From Campylobacter_A concisus_Y (GTDB taxonomy: Bacteria > Campylobacterota > Campylobacteria > Campylobacterales > Campylobacteraceae), in assembly GCF_902460415.1 (NCBI RefSeq), contig NZ_CABPTY010000002.1, forward strand, positions 547,892-611,891: a stretch of DNA of 64,000 nt. The letters run 5' to 3'. Both the position numbers and the translations under genes were made by a program. Under the pieces are notes generated by a model. That model ran no database searches and was not told where the DNA came from. It saw nothing but the letters and a program-made list of their open reading frames with translations. How positions within the stretch are numbered: position 1 is the first letter of the stretch; each line of letters starts with the position of its first letter. This document shows, in pieces, positions 26,673-35,111 of the stretch.

Positions 26673-28947
26673 ACTCATTTATCGCTGCATTTCCGTGATG
26701 GTGGAAGTCATCATAGATGATCTTTGAAGTTTGGAATTTTATGCGTTTTAGTTCGCGAACTCGTAAAAATTCTTCTTCATCGATCTTTTTGATCTGAATA
26801 GCTGCTTTAAATGTCGGAGTCTTACTGATGTAGTCCCAACCGCTGCTTGTTAGCTCATTGCAAGAGCTCTCCCAGTAGTGGAAAGTCATCTGGATGATGC
26901 CATCAGGCACGATGTCTGTTACTTCAGCTTTTACGACGATATAGCCGTATCTACTCCATGCTTTGATGAAGTCGCCTTGTTTTAAGCCATATCTTGCTGC
27001 AAGTGCTGGATTCATTTCGGCGATAGGTCCGATGCTATCTCCGCCTTCTTCGATCGCTCGTGAGCGTCTTGTCATAGTGCCAACGGTGTATTGATAGACC
27101 TTTCTAGTGGTTAGAAGCTGTATCGGATACTCATCGTCAGTCTTTTCATCGACTGAACCAGCCATGATAGGATACTCAGGCGACATATTCATCTTCTTAG
27201 CAAACTCAAGTTTTGCACTCTCGATCTTATCGGCCTTATCCACAAAGAGGCATGGCACAAAACGACCTTTGCCATCAGGTGTGAAAAATTTCTTATCAAG
27301 ATAGAGGCTCTGACCGCCCATGTCATCTTCATTTGGACATGGCCAGTGAAGTCCGTGATACTTTTTGATACGGTAATAACTCATGCCACCATATCGTCTT
27401 GGGTCGCATTTTCTAACTTCTTCCCAAATTTCTTCTGGTGAGTTGAAGTTAAAGCCCTCTGTTGCACCTAAACGGCGTGCGATCTCACAAACGATCCACC
27501 AGTCTTGTCTAGCATCTCCTGGAGGTGTGATGACTGCTTCGTTGTGCTGTACGCGGCGCTCTGCGTTTGTATAAAGTCCTTCTTTCTCGCTACTTGCAAC
27601 ACCTGGAAGTATGACATCAGCTTTTAGTGAAGTCTCGGTTAAGAATAGATCTTGCACGACGTAGAAATCAACATGAGCGATACCTTTTAAGAAGTGGTTT
27701 GTATTTGGCTCAGAGATGACTGGGTTTTCGCCGATAGTCCAGAAGAAATGAACTTTGCCATCAAGGATCGCATCAGGTACTTCGGTTTTGTGAACGCCTA
27801 TTTTTGAGCTCAAAAATCCAGGTTCTAGGTGCCACATTTTTTCAAACCAAGCTCTTTGCTCTGGATCAGTGACTGAGCCAAGATTTGGGAAGATATTTGG
27901 TAAAACGCCCATATCACAGCAACCTTGAACGTTCTCTTGACCTCTTAGTGGTAAGTCGCCTGTGCCAAGCTCGCAGATGTTACCAGTGATCAAGAATAAA
28001 TTTGATACGTCACAAACTCCGCCAACGCCGTGGTTAAAGTGAGTTACGCCCATGCCGTGAGTGATGACAGCTGGCTTTGTGGTAGCGTACATTCTAGCAG
28101 CCGCTCTGATATCCTCTGGATTTAGCCTTGTGTATTTAGCCACGACCTCTGGAGCATAGTCTTTTACAGCCTCTTTGACGTACTCAATGCCGATTGTGTG
28201 ATCTCTTACAAATTCTTCATTTACAAGGCCTTCTTCGATGATAGTGTAAAGAAGTGCGTTTATAACAGGGATGTTGTGCTCTGGCTCTAGTTGTAAGTGA
28301 ATGTCAGCTCTGCTTGCAAACTCAGTCTTAATAGGGTCGATGACGATCAGTTTCGCACCGCGGTTTAGCGCTCTTTGGATGTGCATAGCTGCTATTGGGT
28401 GACCATTTTCTGGGTTTGAGCCTATCATTAATATACAGTTACTATAAGTGCCAATCTCCGTAAAGCTATTTGTGGCAGCTCCGTTTCCGATTGTTTTAGC
28501 AAGTCCTGCTACTGTCGGAGCGTGTCAAATTCTAGCACAGTGATCGACGTTATTTGTACCAATTACAGCACGCATTAGCTTTTGAGCGACGTAGTTGTCC
28601 TCAAGCGTACAGCGTGCTGAGAAATTTCCGGCTAATGCGTCTGGGCCATATTTTGCTTTGGTCTCTTTCATTTTTTCTACGACAAGATCAAGTGCCTCGT
28701 CCCAGCTGGCTTCCTCAAAATCACCATCCTTTGAAAATACGCCATTTTTCTTTCTAATAAGTGGTTTTGTTAGTCTATCTGGACTTGCAACGTAATCCCA
28801 GCCATAAAAGCCTTTTAAACATAAATTTCCTTGATTGACTGGATTGTCTTCAACGCCTGTGGCGGCACGAACGACATTGTTTTCCACATGCAAGGTTACT
28901 TGACAGCCTGTCCCGCAATAAGGACAGATGACTTTGCCTTCTTTCAT
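26671..28947 (-). CDS. fdhF: selenocysteine formate dehydrogenase, catalytic subunit
   Basis: 758 residues if the in-frame TGA at 28527-28525 is read as selenocysteine 141. The site reads VDHCARI-U-HAPTVAG, the exact place of the catalytic Sec in E. coli FdhF (Sec140). An N-terminal 4Fe-4S motif (CPYCGTGC, then NLCLKG) and the molybdopterin domains (MIGSNPENGHP, VTHGMGVTHFNHG, RGQENVQGCCDMG) follow. No twin-arginine signal is seen, so it is cytoplasmic, unlike the periplasmic FdhA of C. jejuni. The ATG at 28947 has AAGGAG 6 nt upstream; ATG 28950 is the alternative. A UGA-adjacent SECIS-like stem supports recoding. No other fdh or hydrogenase subunit is next to it; an N run lies upstream. Confidence 0.93.
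28497..28511 (-). promoter_or_regulatory. bacterial SECIS-like hairpin (apical stem-loop)
   Basis: On the minus strand TAGCA-GGACT-TGCTA forms a 5-bp stem with a 5-nt loop beginning GG. It starts 13 nt after the UGA at 28527-28525. Its size and distance match the fdhF SECIS that binds SelB in E. coli, though the loop sequence differs from AGGUCU. Confidence 0.7.
28525..28527 (-). other. UGA selenocysteine codon
   Basis: In-frame TGA on the minus strand between CARI and HAPTVAG of formate dehydrogenase. The reading frame and homology continue unbroken on both sides. Confidence 0.92.
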
Positions 28948-29085
28948 CATTTTCTCCTTTGCTATGCAATATTTGCATATTTCTATATGAGTAATATTAC
29001 TAGCCAAATTCTTAATCTTTAATAAAAATTCTTTATCTATAAAAATAAATTTCTAATTTAAGTTAGAATTAATTTAATTCTATTA

Positions 29086-29307
29086 NNNNNNNNNNNNNNN
29101 NNNNNNNNNNNNNNNNNNNNNNNNNNNNNNNNNNNNNNNNNNNNNNNNNNNNNNNNNNNNNNNNNNNNNNNNNNNNNNNNNNNNNNNNNNNNNNNNNNNN
29201 NNNNNNNNNNNNNNNNNNNNNNNNNNNNNNNNNNNNNNNNNNNNNNNNNNNNNNNNNNNNNNNNNNNNNNNNNNNNNNNNNNNNNNNNNNNNNNNNNNNN
29301 NNNNNNN
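29086..29307. other. assembly gap (222 N)
   Basis: A run of N between the formate dehydrogenase start and rpsO. The flanks are A/T-rich and show no coding frame running into the gap. Confidence 0.95.
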
Positions 29308-29394
29308 GAGTAGATAAATTAATACTAAAGATGAGAAATTTAAAATAGACTGTAAATTTTTGAATAAAAGAAATGTATAAATGAAATTTAGTAA

Positions 29395-29413
29395 GGAGAG
29401 CAGATCGCTCTCC
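29395..29413 (-). terminator. hairpin after rpsO
   Basis: GGAGAGC / GCTCTCC with a 5-nt loop lies 7 nt beyond the rpsO stop on the minus strand. The following U tract is weak. Confidence 0.6.
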
Positions 29414-29419
29414 GATGGA

Positions 29420-29692
29420 TTATTTATCTCTTAAGCCAAGCTCAGAGATTAGTTTTGAATATGTAGTGTAGTCTTTATTTTTAAGATACTTTAAAAGTCT
29501 TTTTCTTTGACCAACTAGCTTTAAAAGACCTAAGCGTGATGAAAAGTCTTTTTTGAAAATTTTAAGGTGTTCTGTAAGTTCAGTTATTCTAGCTGTTAAA
29601 AGAGCTATTTGAACTTCTGGAGAGCCTGTATCTCCCTCTTTTCTAGCGAATTTCGCAACTATTTGAGCTTTTTTAGCCGAATCCAAAGCCAT
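29420..29692 (-). CDS. rpsO: 30S ribosomal protein S15
   Basis: 90 residues, the standard S15 length. The four-helix signature is clear: GDTGSPEVQIALLTARI, LTEHLKIFKKDFSSRLGLLKLVGQRKRLLKYL and YTTYSKLISELGLR. It binds 16S rRNA helix 22 early in 30S assembly. It is a single gene divergent from the rrf2-flhA unit, an order I recall from C. jejuni (Cj0884 and Cj0883c). Confidence 0.98.
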   Translation of the reverse strand: MALDSAKKAQIVAKFARKEGDTGSPEVQIALLTARITELTEHLKIFKKDFSSRLGLLKLVGQRKRLLKYLKNKDYTTYSKLISELGLRDK

Positions 29693-29838
29693 AATGACCT
29701 CCTGATTGGTGAATTTTGGAAGAGCGATTATAGCATTTAAAACATAAAGTTAGATAAAATTATGCTTTTTAAAAATTAATGAAAAATGCAGTAAAAATTT
29801 AATAAAATTAGGGCTATTTAAAGACTTAAGGAAGATAA

Positions 29839-30289
29839 ATGCTTTTTACAAAGGCAAGCGAATACGCTCTACTTTCACTTATTTTAATATCTCAAAAATC
29901 ATCTCCAGTTGATGTTGATACGATCTCAAATGAACTTAAAATTTCAAAAAGCTTTTTAGCCAAAATTTTACAAAATCTTGCAAAAGATGGAATTTTAAAG
30001 TCGTTTAAAGGGGCAAATGGCGGTTTCGCACTAAATAACGAACCTGAAAATTTAAGCATAAAATGGCGGTTTCGCACTAAATAACGAACCTGAAAATTTA
30101 AGCATAAAAAAGATAATAGAGTGCGCTGAAAAACGTGAACTTAACGTCTTTGAGTGCTCATCTTCTGCAGATGGCTGCCCATCAAATAAAGCCTCGAGCT
30201 GTCAAATTTGGTCGATGTTTAGCGGTCTTCAAGGCAAGATCGACGAGATGCTTGATGCGATAAAACTAAGTGACATCGTTAAGAAGTAA
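29839..30289 (+). pseudogene. Rrf2-family Fe-S transcriptional regulator, broken by a 46-bp duplication
   Basis: The frame from 29839 encodes the winged helix of Rrf2 (LFTKASEYALLSLILI, ISKSFLAKILQNLAKDGILKSFKGANGGFAL) but stops at 30084 after LSIKWRFRTK. A 46-nt unit is present twice in tandem (30015-30060 and 30061-30106). Removing one copy restores a ~135-residue protein continuing KKIIECAEKREL and the three-cysteine cluster (ECSSSADGC...SSC) expected to hold an Fe-S cluster, ending at 30289. The regulator is therefore disrupted as written. It stands next to flhA, as in C. jejuni; its targets are unknown. Confidence 0.9.
30015..30106 (+). repeat. 46-bp direct tandem duplication within rrf2
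   Basis: Two exact copies of a 46-base unit beginning AAATGGCGGTTTCGCACTAA, at 30015-30060 and 30061-30106, with 3 more bases shared after the second. The length is not a multiple of three, so the second copy shifts the frame to a TAA. Confidence 0.97.
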
Positions 30290-30291
30290 AG

Positions 30292-32484
30292 TTGGCAAAG
30301 CAAAAAAATAACATCTTAACTCTTGTTGCGCCGTTTCTTGCGCCAATTGTTAAGTTTAAAAGTCTTAGCATCGTTGGTATCATTGTTGCCATCCTTGCTA
30401 TCATCATCGTACCGCTTCCAAGCGCGGTGCTTGACTTTTTCCTGGCACTTTCGATCTCGATTTCTGTGCTTATAATTTTAATTTCGATTTATGTGCCAAA
30501 ACCAACCGATCTTAGCACATTTCCGACGCTAATTCTTATCGTTACGCTTTTTCGCCTCTCGCTAAATATCGCAACCACGCGTATGATCTTAAGCGAAGGT
30601 CACAATGGCCCAGAAGCGGTCAGCGAGATCATATCAAGCTTTGGAAATTTCGTAGTTGGCGGCAACTTCGTTATCGGCACCATCGTCTTTTGTATCTTGG
30701 TTCTCATAAATTTTATGGTCGTAACAAAGGGTTCAACCCGTGTGAGCGAGGTGCAAGCGCGTTTTACACTTGATGCGATGCCTGGTAAGCAAATGGCGAT
30801 AGATGCGGACTTAAACGCAGGTTTGATTGATGAAAAAACAGCGCGCGAAAGACGCCAAGCCATCATCGGTGAGGCAAATTTCTATGGCGCGATGGATGGT
30901 TCGTCTAAATTTATAAAAGGTGATGCCGTCGCTGGCATCATCATTACTATCATTAATATCATCGGTGGCTTTGCTATCGGCTCGTTTCAGCACGGCCTTG
31001 ATATGGCGACATCGGCTCAGTATTATACGATCCTCACCATCGGTGATGGCCTTGTGAGCCAGATCCCAGGACTTATTACTTCAACAGCGACAGCCATTAT
31101 CATCACAAGGGCTAGCAAGGACGATGAGGACTTTGCAGAAGGCACATTAAATCAGCTCTTAGGGGATTATAAAACCTTGCTGATAGTAGGCTTCATATTA
31201 TTTATGTTTGCCATTGTCCCTGGACTTCCAACTCTTTCTCTTGGCTTTATTGCAGTGCTATTTTTGGGACTTGGCTACATCATCAAGCAGACCAAAGATG
31301 GCGGGCTAAATTTAAGTCTTGCGTCAAAAGATAAAACAGCTTCTAAAAAAGCTGGAGCCGCTACGCAAAGTGGGGCAGGGGCAGCTGCTAGTAGTGCCAC
31401 TACTAAGGTGCCAAAGAAGAGCGATGAAGAGATCGCAAGAGAAGAAGAGACGAAGATAAATGATATCTTGAAGCTTGAAATTTTAGAGCTCGACCTTGGA
31501 TATGGCCTACTAAAGCTAGCTGATGTGGATCTCATTGAGAGGATTCGTGCTATGAGGCGAAATATCGCTTCTAGTCTTGGCTTTTTGATGCCAAAGATAA
31601 GAATTCGTGACAACCTTCAACTACCGCCAAACGAGTACCGCTTTAAGCTAAAAGGCATCGTGATCGGTCAGGGTGAAATTTATGCTGATAAATTTCTAGC
31701 GATGGATAGTGGACTAGTTAGCGAAGATATCGAGGGAATTCCGACAAAAGAGCCAGCTTTTGGGCTGGACGCACTCTGGATCGATGCTAGCGTCAAAGAG
31801 GACGCCATACTTAGCGGCTACACGATAGTTGATCCTGCAAGCGTCATCTCAACGCATATGAGTGAGCTTATCAAGCAAAATGCAGCTGAGCTTCTAACTC
31901 GCCAAGAGACGCAAAATTTATTAGATAAACTAAAGATCGACTACCCAGTTGTGGTCGAGGATACGCTAAGGATCGCGCCTATAAATTTGATTCAAAAGGT
32001 TTTAAAAGCGCTGCTTAAAGACAATATCCCGATCAAAGATCTACTTAGCATACTTGAATCAATTAGCGACATCGCCGAGGTTAGTAAAAACCTAGATATG
32101 ATCATCGAACACGTGCGTGCAGCACTCTCACGTGTCATTACCTCGCTTTATGTCGATGAAAAAGGTCAGCTAAATTTTTACATTTTAGATAGTGCTGCAC
32201 AGCAAAAGCTTATGGACGCGGTGCAGTATAAAGACGGTGCGTATCACCTGATGATAAATGTAGCTCAAACTTCATCGATCGTTCAGGCTCTAAGACATGA
32301 AAAAGAGAAACGTCCGATGAGTCAGCATGGCGAAATGGTACTTTGTGTGGAGCCAAGTCTAAGAAAATTTATAGCAAATATCTGCGCAAATTTTGCCATC
32401 GACATCGTGGTGCTAAGCTTTGCTGAGATCTCGGCAAATACGCCATTTGAAACGGTTGGCGTCATAGAAATAGAAAATTTATAA
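30292..32484 (+). CDS. flhA: flagellar export apparatus protein FlhA
   Basis: 730 residues from a TTG start. The N-terminal ~330 residues hold the membrane helices with the conserved FHIPEP-region cytoplasmic loop (FTLDAMPGKQMAIDADLNAGLIDEKTARERRQ). A linker rich in Ala/Lys (345-385) leads to the cytoplasmic domain that receives chaperone-substrate complexes. In Campylobacter FlhA also gates the FlgSR-sigma54 cascade. It begins 3 nt after the rrf2 stop and precedes the DHH gene by 9 nt. Confidence 0.98.
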   Translation: MAKQKNNILTLVAPFLAPIVKFKSLSIVGIIVAILAIIIVPLPSAVLDFFLALSISISVLIILISIYVPKPTDLSTFPTLILIVTLFRLSLNIATTRMILSEGHNGPEAVSEIISSFGNFVVGGNFVIGTIVFCILVLINFMVVTKGSTRVSEVQARFTLDAMPGKQMAIDADLNAGLIDEKTARERRQAIIGEANFYGAMDGSSKFIKGDAVAGIIITIINIIGGFAIGSFQHGLDMATSAQYYTILTIGDGLVSQIPGLITSTATAIIITRASKDDEDFAEGTLNQLLGDYKTLLIVGFILFMFAIVPGLPTLSLGFIAVLFLGLGYIIKQTKDGGLNLSLASKDKTASKKAGAATQSGAGAAASSATTKVPKKSDEEIAREEETKINDILKLEILELDLGYGLLKLADVDLIERIRAMRRNIASSLGFLMPKIRIRDNLQLPPNEYRFKLKGIVIGQGEIYADKFLAMDSGLVSEDIEGIPTKEPAFGLDALWIDASVKEDAILSGYTIVDPASVISTHMSELIKQNAAELLTRQETQNLLDKLKIDYPVVVEDTLRIAPINLIQKVLKALLKDNIPIKDLLSILESISDIAEVSKNLDMIIEHVRAALSRVITSLYVDEKGQLNFYILDSAAQQKLMDAVQYKDGAYHLMINVAQTSSIVQALRHEKEKRPMSQHGEMVLCVEPSLRKFIANICANFAIDIVVLSFAEISANTPFETVGVIEIENL

Positions 32485-32493
32485 AGGAAAACG

Positions 32494-33519
32494 ATGAAAA
32501 TTTATCACCTCTCACACACCGATCTTGACGGATACGGCGCGCAATACATAACAAATTTTTACTTCAAAGATGTGAAATTTCTAAACTCAAACTACGGCAG
32601 AGAGATAGATGATAAATTTGCTCAAATTTTAACTGAGATAGATGCCTCAAATGACGATAAAAACATCATCTTGATCACTGATCTAAATTTAACTCTAGCT
32701 CAGTGCGAGAGCTTTACTGAGATGATAGAGGGTAAAAATATAAAGCTATTTTTGCTAGATCATCACCAAAGCGGTGCCGAGTGCGCAAGTAGCTATCCTT
32801 GGTATTTCTTGGATAGTTCAAGGTGTGCTACAAAGATCACTTACGACTTTTTTGCGGGCATCTTTGGTAAAAACAAAGAGCTTGAAATTTTTAGTGACGT
32901 CGTAAATGCCGTGGATATCTGGCTAAAAGATGATAAAAATTTTGAGATGGGCAAGGTCTGTTTGGGACTTGTTGCAAATGCTAAAGAGATAAATAAAGTG
33001 ATGTTTGAAGCTGAAAATAACCTCTATATGGATCATCTCTTAAAAGAAGCTAGCAAATTTTTTAACGAAAAAAACGACTATATCGGGCTTGATATGCAGG
33101 TACATGCAATTAAAAAGTCATTTTTCAAAGAGGATAAAGACGACACGCTAAGTAATCTAATCTCAAACTATGTCGTAAAAAAGCTTAGTGAAAATAAAGA
33201 GAAATTTAGCATAAGCTATAAAGATCATAAAGGAATTTTAACCTACAATATCGGCAACGTTTCGGTTATCGGCAACGATTTTTTAGTAGCAAATCCTGAA
33301 TTTGACTTCTTTATCGACGTGACAAATAAAAAAACACTAAGCTTTCGCGCAAATGGCAAGCTTGACGTTAGCGTCATGGCAAAGCACCTAGTTGGCGGCG
33401 GCGGACACGTGAACGCAAGCGGCGGGCTGTTTGCAAATTTTAAAGATAGCTTTAGCTATGAGCCGATCAAGGCACAGATAGTTGATCTAATAACCAAAAA
33501 AACACAGGAGGAAATATGA
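32494..33519 (+). CDS. DHH-family phosphoesterase
   Basis: 341 residues. DHH motifs are visible as SHTDLDGYGAQYI (Asp10, Asp12), LITDLN, and LLDHHQSGAEC, with a C-terminal DHHA1-type end GGGGHVNASGG. The family cleaves short oligoribonucleotides, 3'-phosphoadenosine phosphate or cyclic dinucleotides using Mn2+; the substrate here cannot be told. It starts 9 nt after flhA with AAAGGA and overlaps the next small gene by 4 nt. Confidence 0.88.
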   Translation: MKIYHLSHTDLDGYGAQYITNFYFKDVKFLNSNYGREIDDKFAQILTEIDASNDDKNIILITDLNLTLAQCESFTEMIEGKNIKLFLLDHHQSGAECASSYPWYFLDSSRCATKITYDFFAGIFGKNKELEIFSDVVNAVDIWLKDDKNFEMGKVCLGLVANAKEINKVMFEAENNLYMDHLLKEASKFFNEKNDYIGLDMQVHAIKKSFFKEDKDDTLSNLISNYVVKKLSENKEKFSISYKDHKGILTYNIGNVSVIGNDFLVANPEFDFFIDVTNKKTLSFRANGKLDVSVMAKHLVGGGGHVNASGGLFANFKDSFSYEPIKAQIVDLITKKTQEEI

Positions 33520-33743
33520 AAGAAGAAGAGGTGAGCGTAGAAGAACTTAGCTACGAGCTTAGTATGGTGCTTGAGGCGATGTTTTACTATGCTGGAGTGA
33601 AAAAAGATAAGCTTGAAGAGGCGGCAAATCTCTATGTAGAGTGCATTGACGATGCGCTAGAAAACTCTGACGCTAGCGGTAGCGACGAGGTCATAGAGAT
33701 AGTTGAATATATGAAAAAACACCATCCAAAGTTATTTAAATAA
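33516..33743 (+). CDS. small acidic protein of unknown function
   Basis: 75 residues, strongly acidic (many Glu/Asp), predicted all-helical, with one Cys (in YVECIDDA) and a conserved-looking end EYMKKHHPKLFK. No family recognised. The ATG overlaps the DHH gene stop by 4 nt with GGAGG upstream, so it is translated and coupled to the phosphoesterase. Confidence 0.75.
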   Translation: MKEEEVSVEELSYELSMVLEAMFYYAGVKKDKLEEAANLYVECIDDALENSDASGSDEVIEIVEYMKKHHPKLFK

Positions 33744-33752
33744 GGAGAAAAT

Positions 33753-34163
33753 ATGAAGAAAATTTTAGTTTTAGCGGCGGCACTTTTTGCGTTAAATGCT
33801 ATGGCAAATGAAAATTTAGACAAGGCAAATGAGCTTTATGCAAAGAAAAATTTTAACGAGGCCTATCTTGCTTTTAACAAAGCTTGCGGCGAGGGTGAGA
33901 AGAAAGCTTGCACGATGAATGCGATCATGCTATTTAACGGCGACGGTGTAGCAAAAGATAGAGTTCAAGCTGAGAAAATTTTTACAAAAATGTGTGACGA
34001 AAATGAGGGCATGGCTTGCGAAAAACTAGGCGAAATGATCGCTTATGGCCTTGTAAAAGATAAAGACGCAAACGAAGCAAAGAACGAAGAAAAAGCAAAG
34101 GCTTTATTTAAAAAAGCTTGTGATAACGGCTACCAACCAGCTTGCGACTTCGTAGCAAAATAA
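33753..34163 (+). CDS. exported Sel1-repeat, cysteine-rich protein
   Basis: 136 residues. A signal peptide (MKKILVLAAALFALNAMA, cleavage about residue 18-19) precedes three helix-pair repeats of Sel1 type. Cysteines recur in pairs (KACGEGEKKACT, KMCDENEGMACE, KACDNGYQPACD), the spacing of Helicobacter Hcp proteins, where each pair forms a disulfide. It is probably periplasmic or secreted and oxidised by the Dsb system. It follows the acidic protein by 9 nt with TAAGGAG. Confidence 0.87.
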   Translation: MKKILVLAAALFALNAMANENLDKANELYAKKNFNEAYLAFNKACGEGEKKACTMNAIMLFNGDGVAKDRVQAEKIFTKMCDENEGMACEKLGEMIAYGLVKDKDANEAKNEEKAKALFKKACDNGYQPACDFVAK

Positions 34164-34179
34164 ATTTAAGAGGCTTAAA

Positions 34180-35109
34180 ATGGGCTACAAACATAAAGAT
34201 TTGATAGGAACTAGAGAGCTTAGCAAGGAAGAAATTTTATATTTTTTAGAGGCGGCGAAAGAGTTTAAGGAGCTAAATTTAAGCCAAGTGAAAAAAAATG
34301 ACTATCTTCGTGGAAAGACCACGATAAACGCATTTTATGAGAACTCGACTAGAACGAGGACATCCTTTGAAATTGCTGCAAAGAGACTTGGAGCTGATAC
34401 GATAAATTTCAGCTCATCAAGCTCGAGTGTGACAAAGGGCGAAAGCTTAAATGATACGATGAATAACATGGCTGCTATGAGAACTGATATCATCGTGCTT
34501 CGTCACCCAAGCTCTGGAGCGGCGAAATTTGCAGCTGATAGGACAGAGGCTAGCGTCGTAAATGCAGGGGATGGCACAAATGAGCACCCAAGCCAAGCTC
34601 TGCTTGATCTTTTTACACTAAGAGAGCATGGTAAAATTTTAGATAAAAACCTAAACGTTGCAATCATCGGTGACATCGCTAGAAGCCGTGTGGCAAGGTC
34701 TGACATCTGGGCGATGAAGAAATTTGGTATAAATTTAAAGCTCTTTGCGCCAAAGATGATGATGCCAAAAGATGCTGAGGTCTTTGAGTCTCAAATTTGC
34801 AAAAATATGGAAGAAGCCTGCGAGGGCAGTGATGTCATCATCATGCTTCGCATCCAACTAGAGCGTGGCGGTGCGGACGTAGCATTTCCAAGCTCGAGGG
34901 AGTACTCGAAATTCTTTGGACTAAATAAAAATAGGATAAAGCTAGCCAAACCTGATGCGATCGTACTGCACCCAGGACCGATAAATAGAGGCGTGGAGCT
35001 AAACTCAGATGTGGCTGATGGCGCGCACTCAGTCATACTAAATCAAGTTGAAAACGGCGTTGCTATAAGAATGGCGATACTAAATACGCTTGCAAAAAAT
35101 AGGGGCTAA
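34180..35109 (+). CDS. pyrB: aspartate carbamoyltransferase catalytic subunit
   Basis: 309 residues. The carbamoyl-phosphate loop is YENSTRTRTSFE (about residues 52-63) with RHPSSGAAK, the HPSQALLDL motif and LHPGPINRG near the end. It makes carbamoyl aspartate in pyrimidine synthesis. No pyrI regulatory gene is adjacent. It is 2 nt from pyrC, forming a pyrBC pair. Confidence 0.97.
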   Translation: MGYKHKDLIGTRELSKEEILYFLEAAKEFKELNLSQVKKNDYLRGKTTINAFYENSTRTRTSFEIAAKRLGADTINFSSSSSSVTKGESLNDTMNNMAAMRTDIIVLRHPSSGAAKFAADRTEASVVNAGDGTNEHPSQALLDLFTLREHGKILDKNLNVAIIGDIARSRVARSDIWAMKKFGINLKLFAPKMMMPKDAEVFESQICKNMEEACEGSDVIIMLRIQLERGGADVAFPSSREYSKFFGLNKNRIKLAKPDAIVLHPGPINRGVELNSDVADGAHSVILNQVENGVAIRMAILNTLAKNRG

Positions 35110-35111
35110 CG

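Noticed and set aside
27107..27574. Plus-strand frames opposite formate dehydrogenase
   Set aside because: Low-complexity shadows with no ribosome site or family features.
28525..28527. Formate dehydrogenase as a pseudogene split by a stop codon
   Set aside because: The TGA lies exactly at the catalytic selenocysteine site and is followed by a SECIS-like stem, with the frame open on both sides.
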